64,000 nucleotides of DNA, from contig NZ_PHGZ01000013.1 in assembly GCF_002795405.1 (NCBI RefSeq), positions 186,001 to 250,000 on the forward strand, in the 5' to 3' direction. This document shows, piece by piece, positions 23,258 to 33,991 of the stretch. Position numbers and translations under genes: made by a program. Under the pieces are notes generated by a model. The model saw only the letters and a program-made list of their open reading frames with translations, did not search any database and was not told the DNA's origin. Within the stretch, counting starts at the first letter, position 1; each line of letters begins with the position of its first letter. This stretch comes from Caviibacterium pharyngocola. Its GTDB lineage: Bacteria > Pseudomonadota > Gammaproteobacteria > Enterobacterales > Pasteurellaceae.

Positions 23258-24766
23258 ATGTTATGGTTTCTTTTTTGTATCGCTTTACTGCTTGCCGGTT
23301 ATTTTATCTACAGCAAGGTAGTAGAGAAGGTTTTCGTGGTAAACCCGAAACGTGAAACGCCCGCCTACACAAAGCAAGACGGCGTTGACTACGTGCCGAT
23401 GACCAAGAAAAAAATTTGGTTGATCCAGTTGTTAAATATTGCCGGAACCGGTCCGATTTTCGGCCCGATTCTTGGGGCGTTGTACGGACCTGTGGCGATG
23501 TTATGGATTGTTTTCGGTTGTATTTTTGCCGGTGCGGTGCACGATTATTTAACCGGGATGTTAAGTATTCGTAACGGCGGGGCGAATATTCCGTATTTGG
23601 CGGGGAAATATTTAGGCGCGCCGGCAAAACATTTTATGAATGTGTTGGCGATTTTACTGCTTTTATTGGTCGGTGTCGTATTTGTAGCAAGTCCGGCTTC
23701 CTTATTGACTAACATTACCAACGAACTGATGACCTCCGGCTCCGTCGGTGCCGCAGCGGTGAATGACGAAGCGGGCGTTGAAAAAACGAATATCTTAGCG
23801 ATTTGGACGACCATTATTTTTGTGTATTACATCGTCGCGACATTAGTGCCGATTGATAAAATTATCGGTCGTATCTATCCGTTTTTCGGTGCGTTATTGT
23901 TATTTATGACTTGCGGAATGTTGTTCGGTTTATTCTTTGAAGGTATTCCGTTCTTTAGAACCGTCGGCTCGGATGTCGGTTTCTTGGATTTCTTCAAAAA
24001 TATGCATCCGGATGGCACACCGATTTGGCCGATTTTGTTCGTCACCATTGCGTGCGGCGCGATTTCCGGCTTCCACGCCACGCAATCGCCGTTAATGGCG
24101 CGTTGTACCGAAAATGAAAAAGAAGGTCGTTTTATTTTCTACGGCGCAATGATCGGCGAAGGGATTATCGCATTGATTTGGTGTATGGTCGGCTTAAGTT
24201 TCTATAATGATCAAGCCTCTTTAGCGGAAGCCATCAAAATCGGTACGCCGGCGAAAGTGGTATATGATTCTGCGATCGGAATGTTAGGTTTATTCGGCGG
24301 TATTTTAGCAGTGTTAGGTGTGGTCGTCTTACCGATTACCTCCGGTGATACGGCGTTCCGTGCGGCACGTTTATTAATTGCCGATTTCTTCAAATATGAT
24401 CAACGTAATATCGTTAAACGTTTAACCATTGCGATTCCGCTTTTTGCGATCGGATATTATGTATCCACTATTGACTTCTCGTTACTATGGCGTTATTTCG
24501 GTTGGGCGAACCAAACGACCGCAATGGTGACTTTGTGGGTCGGCGCAGCGTTCTTATATCGTAACGGCAAATTCCACTGGATTGCGACGATTCCTGCGAT
24601 CTTTATGACATTAGTCTGCTCAACTTTTATTCTGAACGCGAAAATCGGCTTAGGATTCAGCTATGATTTATCCGTTTGGGGCGGTATCGTTTGCACGGTC
24701 GTTTCCGTCTTGGCATTCTTTAAATTGCTGAAACCGATGGCGAAAGACGAAGGCAACGAAAGCTAG
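23258..24766 (+). CDS. cstA: CstA-family peptide/pyruvate transporter
   Basis: A 502-aa, very hydrophobic protein of the carbon-starvation CstA family, with about 14 membrane helices. The conserved segment NIAGTGPIFGPILGALYGP and the following GGANIPYLAGKYLG region are diagnostic. In enterobacteria these proteins import peptides or pyruvate. Length is shorter than E. coli CstA (701 aa) and matches the shorter family branch. It stands alone between two terminator-like hairpins. The substrate is not deducible from sequence. Confidence 0.88.
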   Translation: MLWFLFCIALLLAGYFIYSKVVEKVFVVNPKRETPAYTKQDGVDYVPMTKKKIWLIQLLNIAGTGPIFGPILGALYGPVAMLWIVFGCIFAGAVHDYLTGMLSIRNGGANIPYLAGKYLGAPAKHFMNVLAILLLLLVGVVFVASPASLLTNITNELMTSGSVGAAAVNDEAGVEKTNILAIWTTIIFVYYIVATLVPIDKIIGRIYPFFGALLLFMTCGMLFGLFFEGIPFFRTVGSDVGFLDFFKNMHPDGTPIWPILFVTIACGAISGFHATQSPLMARCTENEKEGRFIFYGAMIGEGIIALIWCMVGLSFYNDQASLAEAIKIGTPAKVVYDSAIGMLGLFGGILAVLGVVVLPITSGDTAFRAARLLIADFFKYDQRNIVKRLTIAIPLFAIGYYVSTIDFSLLWRYFGWANQTTAMVTLWVGAAFLYRNGKFHWIATIPAIFMTLVCSTFILNAKIGLGFSYDLSVWGGIVCTVVSVLAFFKLLKPMAKDEGNES

Positions 24767-24789
24767 TCGATCTCGGTTCTTTTATCCGT

Positions 24790-24825
24790 AAAGCCGCTTC
24801 AATATCACGAAGCGGCTTTATTTTT
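24790..24825 (+). terminator. Terminator after cstA
   Basis: AAAGCCGCTTC and GAAGCGGCTTT form an 11-bp perfect stem with an 8-base loop, followed by ATTTTT. It separates cstA from the dcw cluster. Confidence 0.9.
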
Positions 24826-24909
24826 GTCCGAAAGAATATACAAAACTTTACGTTATTAAGGAGTTAAACCGCTTGCAAGTTATCCGAACTAATAATAAAC
24901 TTATCTGAA

Positions 24910-24934
24910 GTGGTAAAAAGTGGTGTTTTGTGGA
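24910..24934 (+). promoter_or_regulatory. Triple GTGG repeat, likely MraZ operator
   Basis: GTGGT, GTGGT and GTGGA begin at 24910, 24920 and 24930, an exact 10-bp period, about 70-90 bp upstream of the mraZ start. E. coli MraZ binds three TGGG-type direct repeats with 5-bp spacers (10-bp period) to repress its own operon. The match in number and spacing supports an autoregulatory site for the dcw cluster. Confidence 0.7.
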
Positions 24935-25002
24935 GAATTTTGCTTAAAAACATCCTTTATCAAGATAAATTTTTACTCATTGACTCCTTTGAAAGGAAAC
25001 CT

Positions 25003-25461
25003 ATGTTTCGCGGCGCATCTTCGGTAAATTTGGATTCAAAGGGTCGCATTGCGATCCCGACCCGTTATCGTCCCGAAATATTGGAAAAAAATCAAGGACA
25101 AATGGTTTGTACGGTGGATATTCGGCAACCTTGTTTGTTGCTTTATCCGTTGAACGAATGGGAAATTATCGAACAAAAATTACTGAATTTATCGAATTTC
25201 GAACCGATGCAACGTAGCGTACAACGCGTAATGCTCGGCTATGCGACGGAATGTGAATTAGATAATGCCGGTCGAATTTTAATTAGCGCTCCGTTACGCC
25301 AACACGCAAAATTAGAAAAAAGTATTATGTTGGTCGGGCAATTAAATAAATTCGAGATTTGGAGCGAAGCGGAATGGCAAGCGCAAATCGAACAAGATAT
25401 GGCGTTGGGCGCAAGCGGCGAGCTTGCTTCATCACCGGAATTAATTACGCTGTCGGTATAA
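25003..25461 (+). CDS. mraZ: Transcriptional regulator MraZ
   Basis: A 152-aa protein made of two AbrB-like SpoVT domains with the signature [12 protein letters not shown], repeated in weaker form at [13 protein letters not shown]. In E. coli it represses the dcw operon. The start [15 protein letters not shown] matches the family and has a GAAAGGAA ribosome-binding site; the frame remains open upstream from a GTG at 24910, which would swallow the operator repeats and is not conserved. It is the first gene of the dcw cluster but is separated from rsmH by 116 bp. Confidence 0.95.
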   Translation: MFRGASSVNLDSKGRIAIPTRYRPEILEKNQGQMVCTVDIRQPCLLLYPLNEWEIIEQKLLNLSNFEPMQRSVQRVMLGYATECELDNAGRILISAPLRQHAKLEKSIMLVGQLNKFEIWSEAEWQAQIEQDMALGASGELASSPELITLSV

Positions 25462-25501
25462 GAGAAAGATTGCTTTCCAAAAAAGAACAGCGGCACTAGC
25501 A

Positions 25502-25537
25502 AAGATAAGCGGTGTACCTAGTACACCGCCTTATCTT
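25502..25537. promoter_or_regulatory. Strong hairpin between mraZ and rsmH
   Basis: The arms AAGATAAGCGGTGTAC (25502-25517) and GTACACCGCCTTATCTT (25521-25537) pair over 16 bp with one extra base, around a CTA loop. A T7 run follows only at 25553-25559, so classical intrinsic termination is uncertain; attenuation, RNA processing or a small mobile palindrome are all possible. mraZ and rsmH are usually almost contiguous in gamma-proteobacteria. Confidence 0.6.
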
Positions 25538-25577
25538 CCTTAAATTACATTATTTTTTTATTCTTTTATTAATGATT

Positions 25578-26546
25578 ATGAACGCGCAGAATTCGTTTTC
25601 CTCACCTGAACATATGACCGTTTTATTGCACGAAGCGGTTGACGGTTTGGCGTTGAAAGAAAACGGGATTTATATTGACGGTACTTTCGGGCGCGGCGGT
25701 CATTCGCGTTTAATCCTTTCCCAACTAACCGGCGACGCTCGGCTTATTGCAATCGATCGTGATCCTAAAGCCATTGAAGCGGCGCAACAAATTCAAGATC
25801 CGCGTTTTCATATCGAACATAATAGCTTTTCGGCGATTGCGGAAATCTGCGAAAAGCTCGGTTTGGTCGGCAAAATCGACGGTATTTTATTAGATCTCGG
25901 CGTGTCATCGCCGCAGCTGGACGAAGCGGAACGTGGATTCAGCTTTATGAAAGACGGCCCCTTAGATATGCGAATGGACACGACGCAAGGGCTTTCCGCA
26001 GCGCAATGGTTACAGCAAGTGTCCGAATCCGATTTGGCGTGGGTCTTAAAAACCTTCGGTGAAGAACGTTTTGCCAAACGCATTGCGCAAGCGATTGTCA
26101 ATTACAACAAAAGTGCGGTGCAAAATGGTACCGAACCGCTTAGTCGAACCTTACAATTAGCGGAATTAATCGCCCAATCCGTCCCTTTTAAAGATAAGCA
26201 TAAACATCCGGCAACCCGCAGTTTTCAGGCTATTCGTATTTTTATTAACGCCGAATTGGACGAGCTTGATCGCGTACTCACAGCCGCATTAAGGGTTTTA
26301 GCACCGCAAGGCAGATTGTCGGTGATCAGTTTTCATTCTTTGGAAGATCGCACCGTAAAACATTTTATGCGCAAACAAAGCAAAGGCGAAGATATTCCGA
26401 AAGGGCTTCCGTTGCGCGAAGATCAAATCAATCGTAATCGCACGTTGAAAACAATCGGTAAAGCGATTATGCCGAGCGAAGCCGAAATCGAACGCAATCC
26501 GCGTTCGCGTAGCGCCGTGTTGCGCGTTGCCGAGAGGGTTGCATAA
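25578..26546 (+). CDS. rsmH: 16S rRNA m4C1402 methyltransferase RsmH
   Basis: A 322-aa SAM-dependent enzyme (formerly MraW) that N4-methylates C1402 of 16S rRNA. Motifs include [39 protein letters not shown] and [10 protein letters not shown]. The start [20 protein letters not shown] is the Haemophilus-like N-terminus. No clear Shine-Dalgarno precedes it (the leader is T-rich), and an in-frame ATG at 25572 is also possible. Its stop overlaps the ftsL start (TAATG). Confidence 0.95.
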   Translation: MNAQNSFSSPEHMTVLLHEAVDGLALKENGIYIDGTFGRGGHSRLILSQLTGDARLIAIDRDPKAIEAAQQIQDPRFHIEHNSFSAIAEICEKLGLVGKIDGILLDLGVSSPQLDEAERGFSFMKDGPLDMRMDTTQGLSAAQWLQQVSESDLAWVLKTFGEERFAKRIAQAIVNYNKSAVQNGTEPLSRTLQLAELIAQSVPFKDKHKHPATRSFQAIRIFINAELDELDRVLTAALRVLAPQGRLSVISFHSLEDRTVKHFMRKQSKGEDIPKGLPLREDQINRNRTLKTIGKAIMPSEAEIERNPRSRSAVLRVAERVA

Positions 26547-26866
26547 TGTTGGATAATTCGGAACGTTACCCGCTACAACAGATTATCTTGGAAGATCAGT
26601 TTTCCGCGAATAAATTAGCGATGATCCTAATGCTGAGCGTGGTGGCAACTGCATTGGGTACTATTTGGATTACGCACCAAACGCGCGGCTTAGTGGCGGA
26701 AAAAAACGAATTGGTTTTGCAACATCAAGCCTTGGAAGATGAATTTTTAAATCTGAAATTGGAAGAAGCCACACGAAGCGATAACACGCGGATTGAAGCC
26801 TTTGCTGCAGGAAAATTAAAAATGAAAGCCGTTTCTCCCGACCAAGAAGTGCTGATTTTAGAATAG
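26546..26866 (+). CDS. ftsL: Cell division protein FtsL
   Basis: A 106-aa bitopic membrane protein: a short cytoplasmic N-terminus, one membrane helix (about 24-44, AMILMLSVVATALGTIWI) and a periplasmic coiled coil (LVAEKNELVLQHQALEDEFL). It bridges FtsQ-FtsB to FtsW-FtsI in the divisome. Its sequence is weakly conserved, as usual; position between rsmH and ftsI is decisive. It starts on the last base of the rsmH stop. Confidence 0.93.
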   Translation: MLDNSERYPLQQIILEDQFSANKLAMILMLSVVATALGTIWITHQTRGLVAEKNELVLQHQALEDEFLNLKLEEATRSDNTRIEAFAAGKLKMKAVSPDQEVLILE

Positions 26867-26881
26867 AATCGAGGTGTTTCG

Positions 26882-28693
26882 ATGATTAAATTTAATAATA
26901 AGAAAAATACCAATAAAAATAAGCGAAACGTCAACGCCGGTAGTGCCGTTAAACGCAATAAACCGAAAATTTCTTATGAAACCAGCTTTTTACGCGGTCG
27001 TTTCTATTGGGCGATTGCGGTTGTTTTATTCGGTTTAAGTGCCCTTATCGCGCGTGCTACTTATATTCAAGTGATTAATTCCGATCCTTTAATCGGTGAA
27101 GCGGATAATCGTTCTTTGCGTAAACAAGAAATTTTATCCGTGCGCGGTTCCATTTTGGATCGCAATGGGCAATTATTATCGGTCAGTGTGCCGATGTATT
27201 CGGTTGTCGCCGATCCGAAAGTGATATTCGATAAAAATTCCCTTGCTGATAAAGAACGTTGGAAAGCCTTGGCGGAAGTATTGGGCGTTTCGCATAGCAA
27301 TTTGGTCAAACGAGTTGAGAAAAATCCGTCTTCACGTTTCGTTTATTTAGCTCGTCAAGTGTCGCCGACCGTAGGCGAATATATCAGCCAACTTAAAATT
27401 AAAGGGTTGGAACTGAAAACCGAAGCACGCCGTTTTTATCCGCGCGTAGAGGAAACCGCGCATTTAATCGGTTACACCAATATTGACGGCGAAGGCATCG
27501 AAGGCATTGAAAAAAGTTTTAACTCTTTATTGGTGGGCAAATCCGGTTCGCGTACTTATCGTAAAGATAAATACGGCAATGTGGTGGAAGACATTGCCGA
27601 TGTGAAGAAATACGACGCGCACGATGTGACTTTGAGTATCGATGAAAAACTGCAATCAATGGTTTATCGCGAAATTAAAAAAGCGGTTGCGGAAAATAAA
27701 GCGGAATCCGGTACGGCGGTTTTAGTGGATATTCGAACCGGCGAAGTGTTGGCGATGGCAAATGCGCCTTCTTACAACCCGAATAACCGTGTCGGCACGA
27801 AAGCGGATTTAATGCGTAACCGCGCGATTACCGATACGTTCGAACCGGGTTCGACGGTAAAACCTTTTGTAGTTTTGACCGCACTTCAACGTGGTGCAGC
27901 GCATCGTGACGAAGTGATTAACACCGGGCCGTTAGTGTTAAACGGACACGAAATTAAAGACGTGGCACCACGCGACAAACAAACCTTGGATCAAATTTTG
28001 GAAAATTCCAGTAACCGCGGGGTGAGCCGTTTGGCTTTGCGTATGCCGCCGAACGCATTAATGGAAACCTATCAAAACGCCGGTTTAGGCAAGCCGACGG
28101 ATTTGGGCTTAATCGGCGAACAATCCGGTTTATTAAACGCCAATCGTAAACGTTGGGCGGATATCGAACGTGCTAACGTGGCGTATGGTTACGGGATTAA
28201 CGCCACACCGTTACAAATCGCGCGCGCTTATGTCACGCTGGGTAGTTTCGGTATTTATCGTCCGCTTTCCATTACCAAAGTGGATCCGCCGGTGATCGGC
28301 AATCGCGTCTTTCCGGAAAAAACTACGCGTGAAGTGGTGAATATGATGGAAAAAGTCGCGATTAAAAATAAACGGGCGATGGTGGAAGGTTATCGCGTCG
28401 GGGTGAAAACCGGTACGGCGAAAAAATTGGAAAACGGGCGTTATGTGGATAAATATATCGCTTATACCGCCGGTGTCGCGCCGATTAGCGATCCGCGTTA
28501 TGCGTTAATCGTTCTAATTAACGATCCGAAAGCGGGACAATATTACGGCGGTGCGGTTTCGGCGCCGGTATTCTCCAGCATTATGAGCTATGCGTTACGC
28601 GCAAATAATGTTCCGCCGGATGGTGTTGAACAAGACAAAGTGGCGAAACGAACCGTTCGTTTGGGCGATAAGAAAGAAGAAAAAGCCAATTAA
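26882..28693 (+). CDS. ftsI: Septal transpeptidase FtsI (PBP3)
   Basis: A 603-aa class B penicillin-binding protein that cross-links septal peptidoglycan. It has a basic N-terminal tail, one membrane anchor (about 40-60, [16 protein letters not shown]), the PBP dimer domain, then the transpeptidase domain with the three catalytic motifs: STVK at 324-327, SSN at 376-378 and KTGT at 509-512. Length is near E. coli FtsI (588 aa). In H. influenzae, substitutions near the KTG motif give ampicillin resistance without beta-lactamase. Confidence 0.97.
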   Translation: MIKFNNKKNTNKNKRNVNAGSAVKRNKPKISYETSFLRGRFYWAIAVVLFGLSALIARATYIQVINSDPLIGEADNRSLRKQEILSVRGSILDRNGQLLSVSVPMYSVVADPKVIFDKNSLADKERWKALAEVLGVSHSNLVKRVEKNPSSRFVYLARQVSPTVGEYISQLKIKGLELKTEARRFYPRVEETAHLIGYTNIDGEGIEGIEKSFNSLLVGKSGSRTYRKDKYGNVVEDIADVKKYDAHDVTLSIDEKLQSMVYREIKKAVAENKAESGTAVLVDIRTGEVLAMANAPSYNPNNRVGTKADLMRNRAITDTFEPGSTVKPFVVLTALQRGAAHRDEVINTGPLVLNGHEIKDVAPRDKQTLDQILENSSNRGVSRLALRMPPNALMETYQNAGLGKPTDLGLIGEQSGLLNANRKRWADIERANVAYGYGINATPLQIARAYVTLGSFGIYRPLSITKVDPPVIGNRVFPEKTTREVVNMMEKVAIKNKRAMVEGYRVGVKTGTAKKLENGRYVDKYIAYTAGVAPISDPRYALIVLINDPKAGQYYGGAVSAPVFSSIMSYALRANNVPPDGVEQDKVAKRTVRLGDKKEEKAN

Positions 28694-28716
28694 TCCGCAA
28701 TGAAAAGGATAAAATT

Positions 28717-30198
28717 ATGCAAGAATTAACCGCACTTTTCGGGCTGAAAGACTTGCCCGAAAAAGTGGAATTGAACGCAATGACTTTAGACAGCCGCTCT
28801 GTAAAGACTGGCTGTCTTTTCGTTGCCGTAAAAGGTCATCAAACCGACGGGCGCCGTTACATTCCGCAAGCGATTGCAAATGGCGCAAGTGCGGTGCTTT
28901 TTGAAGCGGATTCGGCAGCCGAGCATTTGCAGGTTCGTTTCGAAGGAAAAATTCCGCTTGTGGCATATTATCAATTACCGCAACATTTATCCGAAATTTC
29001 CGCACGCTTTTATCATCATCCTTCGCATCGTTTAACGTTGGTCGGCGTGACCGGCACCAACGGAAAAACCACCGTTGCGCAATTATTGGCACAATGGACG
29101 CAAATTCTAGGGCGCACCAGCGCGGTAATGGGCACAATCGGCAACGGTTTGTTCGGACAAGTGAAAGAAGCGGCGAATACCACGGGTTCCGCCTTGGAAA
29201 TTCAAGCATCGTTGGATGATTTTACTCGACAAGGCGCAGATTTCGCCGCAATCGAAGTGTCCTCGCACGGATTGGTGCAACATCGCGTGGAAGCTTTGCG
29301 TTTTGCCGCAGCGATTTTTACCAATTTAAGCCGCGATCATTTGGATTATCATCACACAATGGAAAATTACGCGGCGGCAAAAAAACGTTTATTTTGTGAA
29401 TTGGATACGCAGCATAAAATTATTAATGCGGATGACCCGATCGGGTTGCAATGGCTGACGGAGCTTTGCACGCAGGATCACAACGTAGTGGCGGTGAGTT
29501 GCGATCCGAATTATCAAGCGACGACCAAAAATTGGCTGAAATCCACCGCACTTTCTTTTCACGGCAAAGGCGCAACCATTGAATTTGAATCAAGTTGGGG
29601 AAACGGCGTATTACACAGCCCGCTTATCGGGGCGTTTAACGTCGGCAATTTATTGTTAGTGTTAGCCACTTTATTAACCTTGGGTTATCCTTTAGAGCGG
29701 TTAATTGCAACGGTTTCGCAATTACGCGGCGTGTGCGGGCGAATGGAAATGCTCACGCAAGCGCATAAACCGACGGCGATCGTGGATTATGCCCATACGC
29801 CTGATGCGTTGGAAAAAGCCTTGCAAGCGGCGCGTGTGCATTGCCAAGGCAAACTTTGGTGTATTTTCGGCTGCGGTGGTGATCGCGATCGCGGTAAACG
29901 CCCGTTAATGGCAGCGATTGCCGAAAGTTTTGCCGATGTGGTGATTGCGACGGATGATAATCCGCGCACCGAAGATCCGAAACAAATTATGCAAGATATT
30001 ATCGCCGGTTTTACCCGTCCGACTGAAGTGCAAGTGATTCACAGCCGCGCCCAAGCTATTCGAACGGCAGTTCAAAGTGCGGTGGAAAATGACGTAATTT
30101 TAATTGCCGGTAAAGGGCACGAAGATTATCAAATTATCGGCACGACCAAACACCATTTTTCCGATCAGGAAACGGTGAAACAATATTTAAGTGATTAA
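28717..30198 (+). CDS. murE: UDP-MurNAc-tripeptide synthetase MurE
   Basis: A 493-aa Mur ligase that adds meso-diaminopimelate to UDP-MurNAc-L-Ala-D-Glu. The ATP loop is [15 protein letters not shown]. The DNPRTEDP motif near the C-terminus is the signature of DAP-specific, not lysine-specific, enzymes. Length is close to E. coli MurE (495 aa). It is 23 bp downstream of ftsI and overlaps a possible GTG start of murF. It contains several uptake signals within its coding sequence. Confidence 0.97.
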   Translation: MQELTALFGLKDLPEKVELNAMTLDSRSVKTGCLFVAVKGHQTDGRRYIPQAIANGASAVLFEADSAAEHLQVRFEGKIPLVAYYQLPQHLSEISARFYHHPSHRLTLVGVTGTNGKTTVAQLLAQWTQILGRTSAVMGTIGNGLFGQVKEAANTTGSALEIQASLDDFTRQGADFAAIEVSSHGLVQHRVEALRFAAAIFTNLSRDHLDYHHTMENYAAAKKRLFCELDTQHKIINADDPIGLQWLTELCTQDHNVVAVSCDPNYQATTKNWLKSTALSFHGKGATIEFESSWGNGVLHSPLIGAFNVGNLLLVLATLLTLGYPLERLIATVSQLRGVCGRMEMLTQAHKPTAIVDYAHTPDALEKALQAARVHCQGKLWCIFGCGGDRDRGKRPLMAAIAESFADVVIATDDNPRTEDPKQIMQDIIAGFTRPTEVQVIHSRAQAIRTAVQSAVENDVILIAGKGHEDYQIIGTTKHHFSDQETVKQYLSD

Positions 30199-30199
30199 A

Positions 30200-31582
30200 A
30201 TGATTAAATTATCAACAAAACGTTTGGCGGAAATTTTAGCCGCACGACTTATCGGCGATGAAAATGTCGAAGTGGAAAATGTTAGCACGGACACGCGTCA
30301 GAATACGGCAAACGGCTTATTTTTCGCCTTAAAAGGTGAGAAATTTGATGCGCACGCTTATCTTGCGCAAGCGGTTGAACAAGGTTGTGTTGCGGTGGTG
30401 ACGGATCATCAATGCGATATAAATGTGCCGCAATTAATTGTTGCGGATACGCGCTTTGCTTTGGGGCAATTAGCAAAATGGCTGAAAGCCGAATTGAGCC
30501 CAAAAACGGTGGCGATGACCGGTTCGTCGGGAAAAACTACGGTGAAAGAAATGACGGCGGCGATTTTGCAACAAAGTGCGGTCAATTCCGACGCGGTTTT
30601 GTTTACCAACGGGAATTTTAATAACGACATCGGCGTACCGTTGACGTTATTGCGCTTAACCGAACAACATCAATTTGCAGTGATTGAATTGGGCGCGAAT
30701 CATATTGGTGAAATCGCTTATACGACGGATTTGGTTCGGCCTGACGTTGCTTTGGTGAATAACGTCGCCGCGGCGCATTTGGAAGGTTTCGGTAGCATTG
30801 AAGGCGTGGCGCAAGCGAAAGGCGAAATTTATCGCGGTTTAAACGAAAAAGGCACGGCGATCGTTAATTTGAATTGCCATTATTTAGATCAATGGCGCAA
30901 AGAAATCGGCGAACATCAAGTGCGGTCGTTTTCTGCGACGAATTCGCAAGCGGATTTTTATGCCGATAATGTTCAGCTGACGGAAACCGGTTCGACTTTT
31001 ACGCTACACAGTCCGCAAGGACAAATTGCGATTAATTTGCCGTATTTGGGTGAACATAATGTGAGTAACGCATTGGCGGCGGCGGCATTGGCAATAAGCG
31101 TCGGGGCGACGTTAAATGAGGTGAAACAAGGGTTGGAACATAAATCTCAAGTAAAAGGGCGTTTATTCCCGATTCAACCTTGCGAAAATCTGTTGTTGTT
31201 AGACGATACTTACAACGCCAACGTCGATTCTTTACAATCGGCGATCAATGTTTTACAAAAATATCGCGCTTTTCGCATTTTAGTTGTTGGCGATATGGCG
31301 GAATTGGGGGAAAATAGTCAAATTTGCCATCAACAAGTCGCGGAATTCGCCAAAGCGGCGAATTTAGACTTGGTGGTAAGTTTTGGTGAAGAAAGTGCGG
31401 TGATTTCCTCTTTGTGTCACGGAAAACATTTTACCGATAAACAGGAACTCAGTGCATTCGTACTTTCTCAAATTCAGCAGAAATTAAAAGAAAATCAAAA
31501 AGTCGTACTTTTAGCAAAAGGATCACGTCGGATGAAAATGGAAGATGTGATTAATACACTTAAGGATCATTTATTATGTTAG
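30200..31582 (+). CDS. murF: UDP-MurNAc-tripeptide D-alanyl-D-alanine ligase MurF
   Basis: A 460-aa Mur ligase that adds the D-Ala-D-Ala dipeptide, the last cytoplasmic step of the peptide stem. Motifs are the P-loop [13 protein letters not shown], the DDTYNAN segment and [12 protein letters not shown]. An alternative GTG start at 30191 overlaps murE and adds three residues; ATG 30200 fits homologues ([13 protein letters not shown]). It has no clear Shine-Dalgarno, so coupling to murE is likely. Its end overlaps mraY. Confidence 0.96.
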   Translation: MIKLSTKRLAEILAARLIGDENVEVENVSTDTRQNTANGLFFALKGEKFDAHAYLAQAVEQGCVAVVTDHQCDINVPQLIVADTRFALGQLAKWLKAELSPKTVAMTGSSGKTTVKEMTAAILQQSAVNSDAVLFTNGNFNNDIGVPLTLLRLTEQHQFAVIELGANHIGEIAYTTDLVRPDVALVNNVAAAHLEGFGSIEGVAQAKGEIYRGLNEKGTAIVNLNCHYLDQWRKEIGEHQVRSFSATNSQADFYADNVQLTETGSTFTLHSPQGQIAINLPYLGEHNVSNALAAAALAISVGATLNEVKQGLEHKSQVKGRLFPIQPCENLLLLDDTYNANVDSLQSAINVLQKYRAFRILVVGDMAELGENSQICHQQVAEFAKAANLDLVVSFGEESAVISSLCHGKHFTDKQELSAFVLSQIQQKLKENQKVVLLAKGSRRMKMEDVINTLKDHLLC

Positions 31583-32658
31583 TCTGGCTTGCCGAGTATC
31601 TCCAACAATTTTATACCGGTTTCAATGTCGTTTCATACATTACGGTGCGCGCAATTATGGCATTATTGACCGCACTTTTATTGTCGTTATGGATCGGGCC
31701 GAAAGTCATCCGCCGTTTACAAATCCTAAAATTCGGTCAAGAAGTGCGCAATGACGGGCCGGAAAGTCATTTAAGCAAAAAAGGCACGCCGACAATGGGC
31801 GGTATAATGATCCTATTTGCTATCGGCGTCAGCACATTATTATGGGCGAATTTGGCGAATCCGTATATTTGGTTCAGTTTGCTGGTGTTATTCGGTTACG
31901 GTGCGGTCGGTTTTGTGGACGATTATCGTAAAATCACGCGGAAAAATACCGACGGATTAATTGCGCGCTGGAAGTATTTCTGGTTGTCGGTAATCGCATT
32001 AGTCGCCGTTTTCGGAATGTACGCCGTGGGAAAAGATACCGATGCTACCCGCCTTGTTGTGCCGTTTTTCAAAGAAATTATGCCGCAATTAGGGCTGTTT
32101 TATATTGTGTTGGCGTATTTTGTTATCGTCGGTACCAGTAACGCGGTGAACTTAACCGACGGTTTGGACGGCTTGGCGATAATGCCGACCGTATTTGTTG
32201 CCGGTGCTTTCGCATTAATCGCGTGGGCGACGGGCAATATCGAATGGTCGAAATATCTTTACATTCCTTATATTAAATTTACCTCCGAATTGGTGGTATT
32301 TTGTACCGCTATCGTCGGCGCCGGTTTAGGTTTCTTATGGTTTAACACCTATCCCGCGCAAGTGTTTATGGGCGATGTGGGTTCCTTAGCGCTTGGTGGT
32401 GCGTTAGGCGTCGTGGCGGTATTGGTTCGTCAAGAATTTTTATTGGTGATTATGGGCGGCGTGTTTGTAATGGAAACCGTTTCAGTGATTTTGCAAGTGG
32501 GCTCTTATAAATTGCGCAAACAACGTATTTTCCGAATGGCGCCGATTCATCACCATTTCGAACTGAAAGGCTGGCCGGAGCCGCGCGTGATTATCCGTTT
32601 TTGGATTATTTCGTTAATGTTAGTGTTGCTCGGTTTGGTTACGTTGAAATTGCGTTAA
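31576..32658 (+). CDS. mraY: Phospho-MurNAc-pentapeptide translocase MraY
   Basis: A 360-aa membrane enzyme with ten helices that transfers phospho-MurNAc-pentapeptide to undecaprenyl phosphate, making lipid I. Active-site aspartates lie in [17 protein letters not shown] and [11 protein letters not shown]; the histidine cluster [12 protein letters not shown] is also present. Length equals E. coli MraY (360 aa). It overlaps the 3' end of murF by 7 bp. Confidence 0.97.
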   Translation: MLVWLAEYLQQFYTGFNVVSYITVRAIMALLTALLLSLWIGPKVIRRLQILKFGQEVRNDGPESHLSKKGTPTMGGIMILFAIGVSTLLWANLANPYIWFSLLVLFGYGAVGFVDDYRKITRKNTDGLIARWKYFWLSVIALVAVFGMYAVGKDTDATRLVVPFFKEIMPQLGLFYIVLAYFVIVGTSNAVNLTDGLDGLAIMPTVFVAGAFALIAWATGNIEWSKYLYIPYIKFTSELVVFCTAIVGAGLGFLWFNTYPAQVFMGDVGSLALGGALGVVAVLVRQEFLLVIMGGVFVMETVSVILQVGSYKLRKQRIFRMAPIHHHFELKGWPEPRVIIRFWIISLMLVLLGLVTLKLR

Positions 32659-32667
32659 GGCGAAAAT

Positions 32668-33981
32668 ATGAATAATCAATATCAAAATAAAACGATTTGT
32701 GTCATCGGATTAGGTAAAACCGGTCTATCTTGCGTCGATTTTCTAACTGCGCAAGGCGCCAACGTGCGTGTCATCGATACGCGGGCGAAACCGGCGGGCG
32801 CGGAATTATTGGATAAAAATATTCCGTTGCATACCGGCGGATTAAATCAGCAATGGCTGTTGGAAAGCGAGATGATTGTGATTAGTCCGGGCTTGGCGGT
32901 AAAAACACCTGAAATTCAGACCGCACTTCAAGCAGGCGTCGAAGTGGTCGGTGATATTGAATTATTTTGCCGCGCGGCAAATAAACCTATTATTGCAATT
33001 ACCGGTTCGAACGGCAAAAGTACCGTGACCACGCTTGTGACCGAAATGGCGAAAGCGGCGGGCATAAAAGTCGGAATGGGCGGAAATATCGGTATTCCGG
33101 CATTATCTTTATTGGAGCAAGATTATGATCTTTATGTGTTGGAATTATCCAGTTTCCAACTTGAAACCACCTATAGTTTGAAAGCTGCGGCAGCGACCGT
33201 GTTAAACGTGACCGAAGATCATATGAATCGCTATGTGGATTTGGAAGATTATCGCCAAGCCAAACTTAAAATTTACCAAAACAGCCGCGTAGCCGTGGTG
33301 AACGCGGAAGATCCGCTCACGCGCGAAGACGGCAAACAAAGTGCGCAGCAACAGGTGTCTTTCGGTGAACACAATGCGGATTATTGGTTGAAAACCGAGA
33401 ATGGTCAGCAATTTTTAATGTGGCGTGATGAAGTGATTTTACCTTGCGCCGAAGTGAAATTAAGCGGACGTCACAATTATATGAATGCTTTGGCGTCCAT
33501 TGCCTTGGCGCAAGCGGTCGGAGTGAATTTAGACGGAATTCGCACCGCACTTCGCGAGTTCGGCGGATTGGATCACCGTTTCCAATTAGCGCATTTTAGC
33601 AACGGCGTGCGTTGGATTAATGATTCTAAAGCCACCAACGTCGGCAGTACGGTTGCTGCGTTAACCGGTTTACATTTAGAGGGTAATCTATATTTATTGC
33701 TCGGCGGCGATGGCAAAGGCGCGGATTTTTCCGAACTACAAAAATTGATTGATAAACCGAATTTCTATTGCTATTGCTTTGGTCAAGATGGTGCTGCATT
33801 GGCGGCATTATCGGCGCAAAGTCACTTGTTCGATACAATGGAGCAAGCCATTGAAAGCCTACGTCCGTTGTTAAAATCGGGCGATATGGTGTTATTATCG
33901 CCGGCGTGCGCCAGTTTGGATCAGTTCGCCTCCTTTGAAAAACGCGGGGAAGAATTTACCCGTTTGGCAAAATTAAGTTAG
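32668..33981 (+). CDS. murD: UDP-MurNAc-L-alanine:D-glutamate ligase MurD
   Basis: A 437-aa Mur ligase that adds D-glutamate. It shows the N-terminal Rossmann segment VIGLGKTGLSCVDFL, the ATP loop ITGSNGKSTVTTL, and the WINDSKATN and LSPACASLDQF motifs typical of MurD. Length is that of E. coli MurD (438 aa). It lies 9 bp after mraY and 10 bp before ftsW. Confidence 0.97.
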   Translation: MNNQYQNKTICVIGLGKTGLSCVDFLTAQGANVRVIDTRAKPAGAELLDKNIPLHTGGLNQQWLLESEMIVISPGLAVKTPEIQTALQAGVEVVGDIELFCRAANKPIIAITGSNGKSTVTTLVTEMAKAAGIKVGMGGNIGIPALSLLEQDYDLYVLELSSFQLETTYSLKAAAATVLNVTEDHMNRYVDLEDYRQAKLKIYQNSRVAVVNAEDPLTREDGKQSAQQQVSFGEHNADYWLKTENGQQFLMWRDEVILPCAEVKLSGRHNYMNALASIALAQAVGVNLDGIRTALREFGGLDHRFQLAHFSNGVRWINDSKATNVGSTVAALTGLHLEGNLYLLLGGDGKGADFSELQKLIDKPNFYCYCFGQDGAALAALSAQSHLFDTMEQAIESLRPLLKSGDMVLLSPACASLDQFASFEKRGEEFTRLAKLS

Positions 33982-33991
33982 AGTCGGATCA

